In this document: positions 36,901 to 48,021 of the stretch, one piece after another
Layout of the letters: every line of letters starts with the position of its first letter
How positions within the stretch are numbered: position 1 is the stretch's first letter
Source: Diploscapter coronatus
Lineage: Eukaryota > Nematoda > Chromadorea > Rhabditida > Rhabditidae
Direction of reading: 5' to 3'
Length of the DNA: 64,000 bases
Assembly (NCBI GenBank): GCA_964036155.1
Contig: OZ038422.1
Span: 32,139,201-32,203,200, forward strand
Position numbers and translations under genes: made by a program
Notes under the pieces: generated by a model
What the model was told of the DNA's origin: nothing
The model's input: only the letters and a program-made list of their open reading frames with translations
Database searches by the model: none

Positions 36901-39900
36901 TGCTTAGCGGCAATTATCGTGTTGATGTGCATTTCATTGTCGGTGCTGGAATTAAATATTTTTAAACCAAAAAGGGTCAAACTTGAAATTCAATAAATTT
37001 CAAAACATGTTTATTCAACTACAAAATCAAATTAGAACCAGACGTTGGAACGTTTTCCACCGCAAATGCCCCTTATGCGGTGAATGTATTCCAGTCAGCT
37101 TTGCGATTATTATCCTTAACAATGGGATGAGAGACTATGACGACCGAATTTTTGCGGTGGAAAACGTCTGGGCTTTCTTTTACCTGAGCGCATCCGAGGA
37201 TCGCTTTGTGTCGGGTCTCGTCGACTCGCCCTCCGAAATCGCTCCGCTGCCTCCGATCGGGGAAATTTGCTCCGCCTGACGAGCGTCCCGGTTGCGTTTC
37301 ATCTAAAATTTTCACATTTAAATTTGCCATTCTAGAAAGTACACTTCCAATAATTATATTCGCAATTTGGCGCAATCGGAGTTTTCCTACTAGTTTTTTT
37401 TCAAATAAAATATGTATTTCAGGATACGTTTCAAGTAATTCTTATATCACACTCTAGATAAAAGTCGGATCATATCAAATCTCATTTAAAAAATTACCAT
37501 TTGCAGTGGACTTCCACTCCCGCTGGTCGCCGTATGAGCGTCACTTCTAGCGGCCACATCACGGTAGCTGAAAACCAAAACTATTTTCTAAAAATTTGAA
37601 TTTTCGAACTTATTCGCTAAAAATACCTTTCAGGAAATTCGTATTTTCAAAATTTTTCTATAGAAAGTTGATATACATAGGGGAGAATACAGACTATGAT
37701 TTTGGCGGGAAGTTTTTGGCTTAAAGATGGTACACGGCCGAAAGATCTGGCTTAAACGCCTCTGCCTAGATCGGATTGTAATATTCGACTTTTGCCAACC
37801 TGAAGGGCATTTTGTTGAGTACGGGTGCGGAATGGGGTGGGTCGTCATAGTGGATGTTGTAGATGCACGCCGCGGTCGGAGGACCTTGGTTCGAGAGGGC
37901 CTGAATTTTTAAAATAAATTTTCAATTATTAACCTAACGATTTGAAAGTGTTATACAAATGTTCTGAAACACATACGCAAAATGTTCATATCTTTAGTCA
38001 CAAAGATTTCGCGATATCGTAACTACAGCATATACAACCTATACAGCATACCTGAGAGACAGACGAAGCGGACTGATGGCGTTGCTGTTGCTGATTCTGA
38101 TGACCGGTCGTCGCCACGTTCACGTAGCTAAGAATTTTAATTTAAAAACAATTCATTTAAATAGTTATATTTTGAAATGCAATAGAATTTACCTGGAAAA
38201 GTTGTTGTTCTCAAAATCATTTTAAAAGAAATAGAAAAATAATGGCCTTACAAGTCTCATTCTTTGGAAATAATCAGACAAGTAAAAAAAATAGCAGTGG
38301 GAAGAACGAGAGATAAGGATACTCGTTTCTATGCCCACGGTTAAGATGAATGCAGGATGACGTTCCCAAAGGATGAGGCTTATAAGGTCGTGAAAGACGA
38401 AAATAATGCGTACCTCTTGCCGCCTTTGCCTTTTCCACCCGAGCCCTGATTCGGCGGTGCCCCGATATTCTGACCGGCCGAGTGGTGCGCGAAACGATTA
38501 GTGTGAGCCGAATTCGCAGCGGTTGCCACTGCTCGGGCCGCACTGAAAATCATTTTCTTGAAAAAAACGTTTTTTTCCTAAATTTAAAATTTTATCTCGA
38601 AAAGGATTAGGAATTTAGTGAATTAGAAGGGGAATTTCAATCTTCATGGAAAGAAATATCTTTTTCACTAAATTTGAAAAGGGTTAGAAATTTTGTAAAA
38701 AAAGCTTATTTTAAAAAATGAAACCTGATCGTAGATGGGTTGAACAGAGCCTCGGGAGTGCCGGCAAATCCATGAGGAGGCAGTGGGTAGTGATGGTGAT
38801 TTTCCACCTGAAAAAATCTCTTTTAAGAAAAAGTATTTTTAAAGTTTTCGATAAATCATATTTGAAACTAAAACTTCAACAATTCCTTGAAACTGAATTT
38901 AACAACTCTCAAAAATGGCAAATCTCGACTCACTATGTTATGGGTGTGGGTGTGAAAGTTGTGGTGTATGTGATGTATCTGAGCGGGCGGCTGAGGGGTG
39001 GCGGTCTGAAAATTTGAAACGAAGCTTTTGAAGAGATAAATATTTCCTAAAGGCACTCTTTAAGTGTAAATGAAAATTCAGAAGGTTGTTTTTGAAGAAA
39101 AGGAAACAGAAAACTTGGTTTGAAATATGTTTTTGTAACTCTTTCCGAACCTGAGGAAACTTGGACTGTCTTGAGGCGGCGAATTGTCTGAGGAGAGCCG
39201 GCTCGGAAGTCAGAATGTCGTTCAGATTCGTGGGCGTGTCTTTGAATAGCTGAAAAATATTCTTTTAATTTTTTAAAGTAATTTTCAAAATATTTTAAAT
39301 TGTATTTTTTCATGTTTTTTTAATAAGTTTCATAATACATGACAGTGATTAAAAAGTTTTGAATCTCGAAAACAAATCCCAGCTAAGGTTCACGAATGTA
39401 ATATAGCTGAAAGCTATTTCAGAAATTCGATGATGCATCACCATATGTAATTCATAAAATTCGAAAAAATCAATACTTAAAAAACGAAACTATTCACCTG
39501 AGCTTGGAGAAAGTCGCTGAGTGGGTTTGCGGTCGAATCGCCGAACGGCGAAGGCGATGTCGGCTTCAGGGCTGATGACGTCCAGGAAGACTGAATTTTT
39601 TAAAATAAATTTTCAAATTTTGAGGGGCTTTTTCCCTATATTTAAACTTTATCTTTTTTCGAAATTTTGCAAGTCGCACCTGAATACTAGCCGTGTACGG
39701 GGGTGGAGGTTCGGGCCAAAATCTTCCGACGTCGCCGACAGGACCGAGGGCCACTCCATTGATCACCGACGTGTTCGGAACTGCTGAAATTCGAACATTT
39801 TGAACCACCAGAAAAAATTTAATTCTCGTAAAGCACGTTTCAAATTGATTATTTTCAAGAAGATTTTGAAAAGTGATTTCTTGTAAAGAAAACATAAACA

Positions 39901-40390
39901 TGCTGGTTCAAAAATAGTTCATATTCACCAAAAACTTTGAAGAAATGATAACTTGTAGAGAGCACAATTAAAAATAGATTCTTTGAAAATTTAATATACA
40001 AGTACCTGACTGAGGTTGTCCAACAACGACTTGCGCACCAGAATTTGCCCGTGTGATTGACGAGGGAGGGCCTGAGGTTTCGCCGCCCGAAGAGGCGCAA
40101 ATGTTGCGATTTGGTGACGATCGCGGTGGACTGAATGGGTCGTCCTCCAGCAGATTGCCCTGGACGAGAAAATTCGTTTGTATTTTACTCATTAAACCTC
40201 GCTTTTACGTTTGAGAATAAGTGTAAAATCAATCAAATAGTAAACGATTACTGACTTGAGCCGCTCGAAAATTCGAAAAAAGGAACTTTCATAATTGTTC
40301 CTAGTTTTTTATTCAAAATAAAAATAATACCAGCAGATGTTTCTCGGCCTCGTCCACGGACGACGAGTTGTTGTGACTCGAGCTGGCCAT
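30904..40390 (-). CDS. DNAJC14-like J-protein with a degenerate J-domain
   Basis: Twenty-nine exons, all phases closed, 913 residues, start ATG 40390, stop 30904-30906. The first half is a low-complexity His/Gln/Ser-rich region. Next come membrane helices (YITLFAGMMGTMLYGLFNMI and onward), then a J-like segment (DAYVALGLRADCTDEEIRKN, exons 33911-33775 and 33580-33464). The DNAJC14 C-terminal zinc region follows: TTMLCDCGKRHRR, ARYCKRCGIYHPAKA, LFGLSWVYFTCADGLVYEI and TEWATCEANFLKHM. The tail is Arg-rich. Human DNAJC14 is an ER-membrane co-chaperone, so the same site is likely here. The HPD tripeptide expected after helix II is absent; the stretch reads GLLQHSSHEAVEEV. Several introns carry inverted-repeat elements (listed separately). 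Confidence 0.85.
31645..31794. repeat. Intronic MITE, family M1 copy 1
   Basis: The left end CTTCTCAAAACGCGCGACTC and the reverse complement of the right end, CTTCTCAAAATTCGACCCGC, form inverted repeats. The interior holds two facing AAAATAGTG motifs. It lies between exons 26 and 27 of the DNAJC14-like gene. Confidence 0.7.
34302..34420. repeat. Intronic MITE, family M1 copy 2
   Basis: The left end TTTCTCAAAACGCGACCCGG and the interior GAAAAATAGTGCACTTT match copy 1 at 31645-31794. The right end is more decayed. It lies between exons 21 and 22 of the DNAJC14-like gene. Confidence 0.65.
34738..34880. repeat. Intronic MITE, family M2 copy 1
   Basis: Begins near GCTTTCCACCGCAAATG and ends near TTTTTGCAGTGGAAAGATGG, then CCCAACGTCTG. 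Aligns along its length with the copy at 37038-37171. It lies between exons 20 and 21 of the DNAJC14-like gene. Confidence 0.7.
35911..36029. repeat. Intronic MITE, family M3 copy 1
   Basis: Contains TATACGAAATAGTATAGAAA and, facing it, TTATACTATTTCGTATGTAA, which can form a hairpin. It ends AACTGCTTTTCTAAATTGC. Nearly identical to 40935-41062. It lies between exons 16 and 17 of the DNAJC14-like gene. Confidence 0.75.
37038..37171. repeat. Intronic MITE, family M2 copy 2
   Basis: The left end CCAGACGTTGGAACGTTTTC and the right end (reverse complement CCAGACGTTTTCCACCGCAA) are inverted repeats around CCACCGCAAAT. Second copy of the 34738-34880 family, between exons 12 and 13. Confidence 0.75.
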
Positions 40391-43369
40391 TTTGTTCTGG
40401 AACAATCTGGAAGACAGGTCAGACACAGATACTCATTCGGTCATTGCTGAAATTTGAAGATTATTCATTTTCTAGAAAGTTCTAAAAGAAAAAAATAAAT
40501 AAATAACTTGACGAGTTTTATCGATGGAAAAATAAAGATTTTCGAAGATTCTGGAAATTTCTAGAAGAGAACAATTAATTTTAAGAACCTTCTGAAAAAC
40601 GGACAATTTCAGAAACTTTGAAAAAGTAGCGACTTTAGAAACGCTCAGAGCATCGCAAAGAGTAAAATGCATCGAATCAATAGATCTGGAACGTTTTGCG
40701 ACTAGTTTGAAAAGTGACGGGGAGGACGATAAATTTCAAGAGGACAGGTCGTCTGGTGGGGCTAGGGCTACGAAATCGAGCGAAGTAGCGAAAAGCGCCT
40801 CTAACATTTTATGGCACTTGTGGGGTTGAGGGTCTCGCCCTCGCGATTTGCAAATTGACAAATTGCAAGTGATCGTGAGAAAATCGATAAAATCACCGAT
40901 ATTTTATTTAGGCTCAAGGAAAATTTCAAGAAGTGGCAAAATATAAAAGTAGTTATATTCGTTATATCGTTACATACGAAATAGTATAGAAAAGGAGTCT
41001 TTCCCCTTCCAACCCCTTATACTATTTCGTATGTAATGATGCAACTGCTTTTCTAAATTGCCAGAAAAATTGATCAAAATCGCTCAAAGTTGATTTTAAA
41101 GCTGAAAATAAACAAAAATGGCGCTTTTGAGGAAAAACGGGAAAAAAATCGATAATCGGGAGATGATGCGATGAACCGACAACGATATCCGGGTTAAGTG
41201 CCGTGTGGCGCGCAACGGTGGAAACAACACACTATTGCGAGGGAAACACTAGTTGATCGAAAAGAAGATACCCAAATGTTTCCGGTCAACATTTCCCTCG
41301 AGTTTTTGAAAATGGCGAATTCGAAGGAAAAAACAGCAAAAAATCGATGAATTCCCCAGCTGGGAGTGGGGGGTATGGAAAATCGATTCTGCTTTTCGAG
41401 GCGCGGTGCTGCTTGTGTGTTTGGCCTACGAAATAGCGGGCGAAACGGAGAGAGAGACGCAAAGAGGGTCGATAATATTTGCAAAAGCAGGGCATTTCGA
41501 GACGTAAAATCGATAAAATCACTCTCGGTCTCTTCTTCTTGGCTAAACTCGCAAACTGACTTACGGGGGGTTCTTGGGAAGTTTACCCAATTTAGAATGA
41601 AATAGGGTTGATGGAAGGAGAAAAGGGGGTGCATTTTAAAAACTGGGGTCGATGATGAGGGTGGACTTTAAAAATTTTAAGAGAAATGTCGAAGAAACCC
41701 CCGACCAACCCACAACTGATTTGGCTTCTTCGCTGTTTGCTGCTTGGCTGTGCACAAAAGGAAGCGAACGAGAATAGGCAAATAGTGACGCGTAAACGAG
41801 AGGACACGGCTAATTTCCTTGGAAATATATGCTAATTTGGGAAACGGAGAAAAAATAGGCGAAGAAAAATGTAGGAAAGTGTAAAAGTCTAAAAATGGAG
41901 AAAAAATGAAGGGGAAAATATTGAATTCAGAAAAATTAGAAATACTCTAGATTTCAGAAGAGAAATGAAACGAAATCTAGACTTCGAGAACTAAGAAGGT
42001 CTGGATTTAAAAGAAAGACTAGAGTTTTAAGAACGAAAAAGCCCAAGAAAAATGAAATAGATCTATAGTTCAGTACGAATCAATAGAACAAATTTATTGC
42101 ACAAGAAGTTGTGCTGATAACAAATGGGCGAGTGTGATTGGAAGTGACTGACGTGTTTGATGGCCCACGAGGCGTTTCGCTCCAGGCCCATTCGATCACT
42201 GTATGCGCCCAGCCCCAGCGCGCGCGCGCGCGGAGAATAAATACTAAAGCTGCCCCCAGTAATGCGAGAGGCGTGAGCAGATAAGACCAACGGACAGACG
42301 GACACTCGATGCCATGTTGTAAAGGACGCCACAGACACTATGACACTCTGACCTGATATATGATGGAGGAGGTGGGGAGAGGTCTTGGAATATTTTGATG
42401 CGATTTGCGCTATTTCAGATCTAAATTTGGCAGAGCGTTCTATCTTTTGGCCTCATATTCGTCTTCGAAAATCTGTGTTCGGGGATCCAGGAAACTCTCG
42501 AAACCTTCAAAAACTTCCTATGAGAACCTTCTTCCCGCTGAAGGGTTCCCGAGAATTTCATGGATTCGGGCACAGCTTCATCTTCTCGCAAATGATCAGC
42601 CAAATTGAAAGTTATAAATCATCAGAGCGGTGACGAATCTGGCAACCCTTGAAGATGATGCCCTCAGAAAGATCATGTTAGTACCACAGGTAGTGAAGTT
42701 TCGACCCTAAAATTACAGCACTTGAAGTCATCCTTCTTCATCAATATTCTGACATCTTTCGAGTTCTCTGTGCAACACAGCGGTCTTTGGTCAGACTCAT
42801 AAACTTTTCAAAACCAATTCGCTCACTCCTTCGATAGATGTATTTTCTTGGACTTGTTCAAAGTTTCTATTAATTCGACGATAACATCTATTTTTCTAGA
42901 GTCATTCGTCATGCGCATTTCGCGCCCTCTCCTCACCCCTTATCTGTTTCCCAGTTCCATCTTCGAACTGGCGTGTGTGTGATTCAACTTCTCACAGAGC
43001 ACAGGCGATCTTTCCGCACTGACATGTTTGTGTCTTTCGTCTTTTCCCGATTTTGATTTTGCCTCAGCTGCACAATTGATTGAATCCCCCTTATCGATCG
43101 TGTGTTTGCTACCACCTTATAAGCAGCGAAAATTCTTGATATTTTCTGGAAAAAAATCCGCTTATCGAAAGAAGCTAATGAAAACCTTCTTTTTTCAAAG
43201 ACACTTAAAGTTATGAAAATTCTTCTTCTTCTTCTCCTATCAAGACTTCTTATTTCCTTTTTCAGTTTTTCTCTGGGTTTTTTTGCCAATCAAATGTTGC
43301 CAAAAGTCATACACTTCCTGAATCATCTTTATTGCAATTTTAGACAATATATCAATAGCAAGTGAATGA
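40391..43369. other. Intergenic region upstream of the DNAJC14-like and Rab-like genes
   Basis: Divergent promoter region with no coding sequence that I can support. It contains the M3 element at 40935-41062 and a short CG-dinucleotide run at about 42219-42232. Confidence 0.5.
40935..41062. repeat. MITE, family M3 copy 2
   Basis: The left end GGCAAAATATAAAAGTAGTT and the reverse complement of the right end, GGCAATTTAGAAAAGCAGTT, are terminal inverted repeats. The inner part (ACATACGAAATAGTATAGAA facing CTTATACTATTTCGTATGTA) is palindromic. Second copy of the family at 35911-36029, about 550 bp upstream of the DNAJC14-like start codon. Confidence 0.78.
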
Positions 43370-44205
43370 ATGACTGACCAACCACATCCATTGAAAGTCG
43401 TCCTTGTGGGGGAGTCTGGAGGTTTGAGTTTCTTCAGTGAGAAAGGAATAAACTGATATTTTGAAGCTGGAAAGACAGCATTGCTAGAGCGATACGTAAC
43501 GAATAAATTCGATGACCGCGAAATACAAACTACAATTGGCATCGACTTCAAATCGGTCACTATTCCGGTAGATAATCAGGTAAAATTAGCCTCTTATTAT
43601 ATTTACTAATATTACTTCCTAAACTTTTAGTTAGTTCGACTGCAAGTTTGGGACACAGCCGGTCAGGAACGATTTCGTCAGCTAGTGCCTTCATACGTCA
43701 GAAACGCCGCCGTAGCTCTGCTGGTGTTCGATCTATCGAGTGAAGATCGTTTTGAACTTAAGAATTCGAAGAAAAATCTTCCAGATGACAACGCTGCAGA
43801 GCACATCAGTCGTTGGAAGAGTTACATCGAGCGAGAACGAGGCACTGGAACATTGATCATCATCGTCGGAAACAAAAGAGATCTCAAAGAGCGAAGGTTC
43901 GTGACATTATCTGAAGGAAAACGTTAGCCAAGCTATTCAGAAGAGCTTCCGTAACTCGTATCAACCAGATCATCTGTGAGCTGGACTTACCTTATATGGA
44001 GACTTCAGCGAGGACTGGGGAGAATGTCGCTGAGTTATTCGATCGGGTAGCCAGATTGCCACTGAACAAAGAAGTTCCGAAGCGAGAAAATGGCATTAAA
44101 TTAGGTATACCATGCATACTTTGAAGGCAAAAACATTGAAATTCAGAGAAATCATCACCACCTACATCAGTAATGCATAATCTCAAGAATGGTTGCTGTG
44201 GATAG
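43370..44205 (+). pseudogene. Rab-like small GTPase (Rab6-like core) with an apparent frameshift
   Basis: Exons: 43370-43421, 43467-43579, 43631-44104 and 44147-44205. GTPase motifs: G1 GESGAGKTA, switch I TTIGIDF, G3 WDTAGQERF, G4 NKRD and G5 ETSAR. LQVWDTAGQERFRQLVPSYV is closest to Rab6 among the Rabs I know. The C-terminus GCCG has a Cys pair for prenylation, though in a slightly unusual position. Exon 3 loses frame in the A run at 43918-43921: one more base would join LSEGK to TLAKLF and keep the exon phase, but as written there is a TAG at 43925-43927. All other motifs and splice sites are intact, so a sequencing indel is at least as likely as true decay. A Rab would act in vesicle traffic. 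Confidence 0.7.
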
Positions 44206-44224
44206 CATTAATGAATACTCTCAT

Positions 44225-44868
44225 TTATTTCTTGTACGAAAGATGTAGAAAGAATAAATCGTCTTGAGATAATCTATCCAGTAGTTCGTTGACGACGTCT
44301 GCATTCATCGTTGTGGCTAAATGGCCAAGTGTTTGACGCTTCTCGCTTTGAGTGATTCGATCATTCTGCTGGATTAACACTATCCGAATCAATTTTTGTT
44401 GGGCTAATTGTGACAGATGGGGTAAAGCATCCTAAAATGCTAGCGTCTCCTTAAATTCTCGAAGATCATCTCATACCCGAATCCGTTCCATCCTTGCTCG
44501 TTCTTCAGCGTCAATCCTCTTCTTCCATTCATAATGTTGTCGTTGGCTTTCTGGATCAAGGTGTTTCACGATCTAAATTCTCCCTTTTATAGCATGAATC
44601 ATTTGAAAAATGACGTACCTCATCAAGCTCATTATGAATTTCCACTAAAGTCTTGTCGCCAGCATTATCCAGTAGATTCTGAAATTTGAATACACGAAGG
44701 AATTAGATAAATTGCCAATCTCACCTCAATCGCCTGACTGGCGTTCATGTTCGCGTCGCGATTAGCATTTTTTTGTGCAACGAGACGACGGAACGTGGCC
44801 GCGGAAAAGGATTGAACGATTTGGATCGAGGCAGACAGCAGAATGAGAAAAACTGACCAAATCAACAT
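44225..44868 (-). CDS. Secreted SXP/RAL-2 (DUF148)-like protein
   Basis: Four exons (44868-44725, 44678-44619, 44572-44477, 44431-44225), 168 residues, phases closed. The N-terminus MLIWSVFLILLSASIQIVQS is a signal peptide. The rest is predicted all-helical and has the family pattern LSxxAxxkLxxIxxIxxNxxxTxxEk: LSQLAQQKLIRIVLIQQND, then ITQSEKRQTLGHL and DVVNELLDRL. SXP/RAL-2 proteins are a nematode-specific secreted family of unclear function, known mostly from parasites but also present in free-living species. The stop codon lies only 19 bp from that of the convergent Rab-like gene. Confidence 0.75.
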
Positions 44869-45392
44869 GCACCACTGGTTTCAAGGGACTTGAGAAATCA
44901 CTGAAAATGCGAACAATGTAAAGAATGAGGAGGACTTTCAACGCTGTGTAAACGGAACAAGAAAAACAAACATCGAAATTCACTCTCAATCGATAAGGTC
45001 AAAACAGCCAAATGGCATGAATGCCGATGATGATCTTTGGAAATTTTACACCTTCTCGAGAGATGAGGCGCCCAAGAAGGGGAGAAGACAAGAATAGTTG
45101 TGATGGAAAGCCGAGAAACACTGTCTAAACAAAATAAGAGCCGAGAGAGGAGTTGACTTCTTTCTAGCGGCGCGGTCATCTGACAGGAGGCCATCAAACT
45201 GGAAGAGCGCCTTGCTCTGAGGCGGCCGCTGCGCCCTTTGCCTCTCTCACTCTTTTTGCTATCCCTTTCTCTTCACGCATCTCAAGTGTCATCCATCTTG
45301 AACCGACCCGTATTTTCCGGAATCCGAACCCTCTATCGAGGAGTGTTTCCAGAAAAAAACGAAACGACATGTTTATTCGACTTTGATACAAG
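44869..45392. other. Intergenic region
   Basis: The 523 bp between the acyl-CoA synthetase stop and the SXP/RAL-2 start. No gene or repeat seen; probable promoter. Confidence 0.5.
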
Positions 45393-47481
45393 CTACAACT
45401 TTGATCTCACGTTACTACTAGATTTGTCTTGGACAAATTGGTCACGTAAAAACCGCCGAAGGATTTTCCCTGACGGAGATTTCGGAATTTCGTCGACGAA
45501 CCTTACACCACCAGTCAGCCATTTGTAGTTTGAGACTTTGCCTGAATTTGAAATCATTCATTTTGGGAATTTATCGATTAGGCACACACCCTCTACGTAT
45601 TTCTGCACTTGAGATTCCACTAGACGGCTGTTTTCTCTCCTGACGACGAACGCTAGAGGCTTCTCACCAGTTCTCTCATCTGGAATGCCAATCACGGCAG
45701 CGTCGAAGATGTCCGGATGGGCCTGAAGGAGATCTTCCAGTTCTGCAGGAGCGACTTGTAGTCCTTTGACTTTGATCAACTCTTTGACTCGATCGACAAT
45801 CGTCGTTTCGCCGCGTTCGTTGACGAAGCCGATATCCCCTAGATTTTTAATTGATGATCCCTTCAGCGACTTTGCACTTTCATACCCGTGTGAAGCCATC
45901 CGTCCTTGTCCAGGGTCGACGCCGTAGCTTCTGGCCTATTCAGATAGCCCTTCATGATCGAAGGACTTCGAATGACGATTTCTCCACGCTGGTTGACGCC
46001 AAGAGGCTTTCCAGTGGAAATATCGAGAATCTTCTGCTCAAATGTAGATAATAGGATTCCGACCGACTGAACGTCACTCTTTTCGAATTTCGGCAGATGA
46101 CAAGCCATCGAGCACTCCGTCATTCCATAGGCTATAGAAGATGGTTCATTTTGCACACTTCATGTTTTTTTTTACCTTGAGCAAGCTTCGCTTTCGAAAA
46201 TTTCTTCAGAAACTCTTTGCACAGATCTTCTCCCACTGGTGCTGCTCCAGAGACGACGTTTCTTATGCAGGACAAATCGTAATTGTCGGTGATCTTTTCC
46301 TTAGTCAAAAAGAGCAGAATTGGTGGGACTAGGAATAGTGTTCGTATCTGAAATTGTCGTTTTCACGATGTATGGAAAGTGTTTCGAACTTTAAAATCTT
46401 GAATAGTTCTCAAATAGACCGCTTTATCGAACTTCTTCAGTACTACTCCAGTGGCTCCTTTCAACAACACCTGATTCATCAATCCGTAGCCGTAAATATG
46501 ATAGAATGGGAGATTCAAGCAGAAGTTCTCAGTGGCCCATGAGAATCCTTCGTCGGCAAAACTCGGAACGAAAAATCGCTCAAAGTGATCGTTAAGGACG
46601 TTCAGCATTGTTCCGACAGTCCGATGTGAGAGCATAACGCCTTTTGGAGATCCCGTCGTACCGCTTGAGTATGGCAGGACACAGGTATCTTCTGCACTGA
46701 AATATCGTGGGAGTTAAAATTGCAAAGAACTTTCTTTACATACTTGTATGGGTATTTGGGTATCGAGACGGTAGGCGTCGATATGACTTGCTCGTAAGAG
46801 AAGACTCCTTTTGGCAGGGGTTTTCTCGTTGACCTTACGCAAATGACTGTCTAGAATTCATGGTGATACGATGATAGGTTTCAACGAATTTTCTCTCCAT
46901 ACTGTGACTTTTGGACATCCATTTACAGCCTTGAGAACCCGATCCAAGTTTTCTTCGTTTGTGATGACGCATTTGCTCTGAGAATCAAGAAATTGGCGCT
47001 GCATTTCAACTAGAATTCAACTTTTCAACGAATCCAAGAAGTCGGAGCTTACAATCAGTGAACATGGCGCTTGCACCCGACACAATCCCTCCAGCTCGTA
47101 GCACAGACAGGTAGAAAACGACATATTCAATGCTATTCGGGAGAACTTGGCAAACGACGTCCAAATGACCAATGCCTCTGAAATTCGAAGCTAAAGAGTC
47201 AACAATCGTTCGAGTCACATTCATTACTCCCCTCACCTCTGATACAGGAAGGACGCAGCGGCGGCCGAGTAACCATTGAGCTGTTTGTAAGAAATTCGTA
47301 TACTTGGGTCTTCGGCGCATATCTAAGCAGTACAAAAGTACAGGCAGAGTTTAAAAATGAGTACCAAGGCGATCTTCTCGGGGTGTGTATCTATCCTCCT
47401 GAAGATCGACGTCAGGATCTTTTCTTGGAGTGATTCCGTTGACGTGGGCACAGGAGGCACTTCGGATTTGAAGATAGTCAT
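45393..47481 (-). CDS. Peroxisomal acyl-CoA synthetase (4-coumarate-CoA ligase-like)
   Basis: Activates a carboxylic acid to its CoA thioester through an acyl-adenylate. Ten exons, phases closed, 554 residues, start ATG 47481 ([12 protein letters not shown]). The AMP-binding motif [11 protein letters not shown] is in the exon at 46696-46390. YGMTE follows in 46131-45886. [22 protein letters not shown] and the C-terminal catalytic Lys context [12 protein letters not shown] are also present. The protein ends SKL, a peroxisomal targeting signal (PTS1). An upstream in-frame ATG would add a hydrophobic leader, which conflicts with PTS1, so I chose 47481. The substrate cannot be read from sequence. 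Relatives include plant 4CL, luciferase and many nematode acs genes. Confidence 0.9.
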
Positions 47482-48021
47482 AACTTCTATTCCTGGAGAT
47501 ACTAAACCTAGAAAGATCAACAGCAATAATATCGGAAAATCAAAATGCACTTTTCAATAATGAAAGGGTGAATGCTCATTATGCTATGAACAACATCACA
47601 AAGTAACACAAGAAGGGAATATTAATGCTCGATAAAGACTATTTATATCTGGCCGATAGTTGATAATTGCTATAAAGATTGTTGGTGATAGATGGTACCA
47701 GTAATAAAACTACATCGAGCAAGCAAACACCATTGGTCACTCCACTAGTTGATTTTTCAATTTACTTATTTCGTAGATTTTTTGTTTCAAAACGGAATTA
47801 ATGAATGAAGAATGATAAAACGAAGGTATAAGCGAATCAATAAAAATGTACAATTTCGTAACAGAATGCAAAATAATCGAGATCGTGTCTAATTCGATCA
47901 CGTCTTTCACATGTAACTCAACCCGCCAATAAAAGCAAAAAAGATAGGCTACAACGTAGTTCAGGCCAAAGCAAAATTTTATTGCATATGTATGATAAAT
48001 TGCTTTGCCAAAACAGTGAAA
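47482..48021. other. Intergenic region
   Basis: AT-rich spacer between che-11 and the acyl-CoA synthetase gene. Nothing else seen. Confidence 0.5.

Noticed and set aside
41194..41807. Several frames up to 146 codons upstream of the DNAJC14-like gene
   Set aside because: They lie in a GC-richer promoter region, overlap on both strands and show no codon bias or splice sites.
42219..42232. CG-dinucleotide run as a regulatory CpG element
   Set aside because: Only about 14 bp of simple repeat; nematodes of this kind largely lack CpG methylation, so no function is implied.
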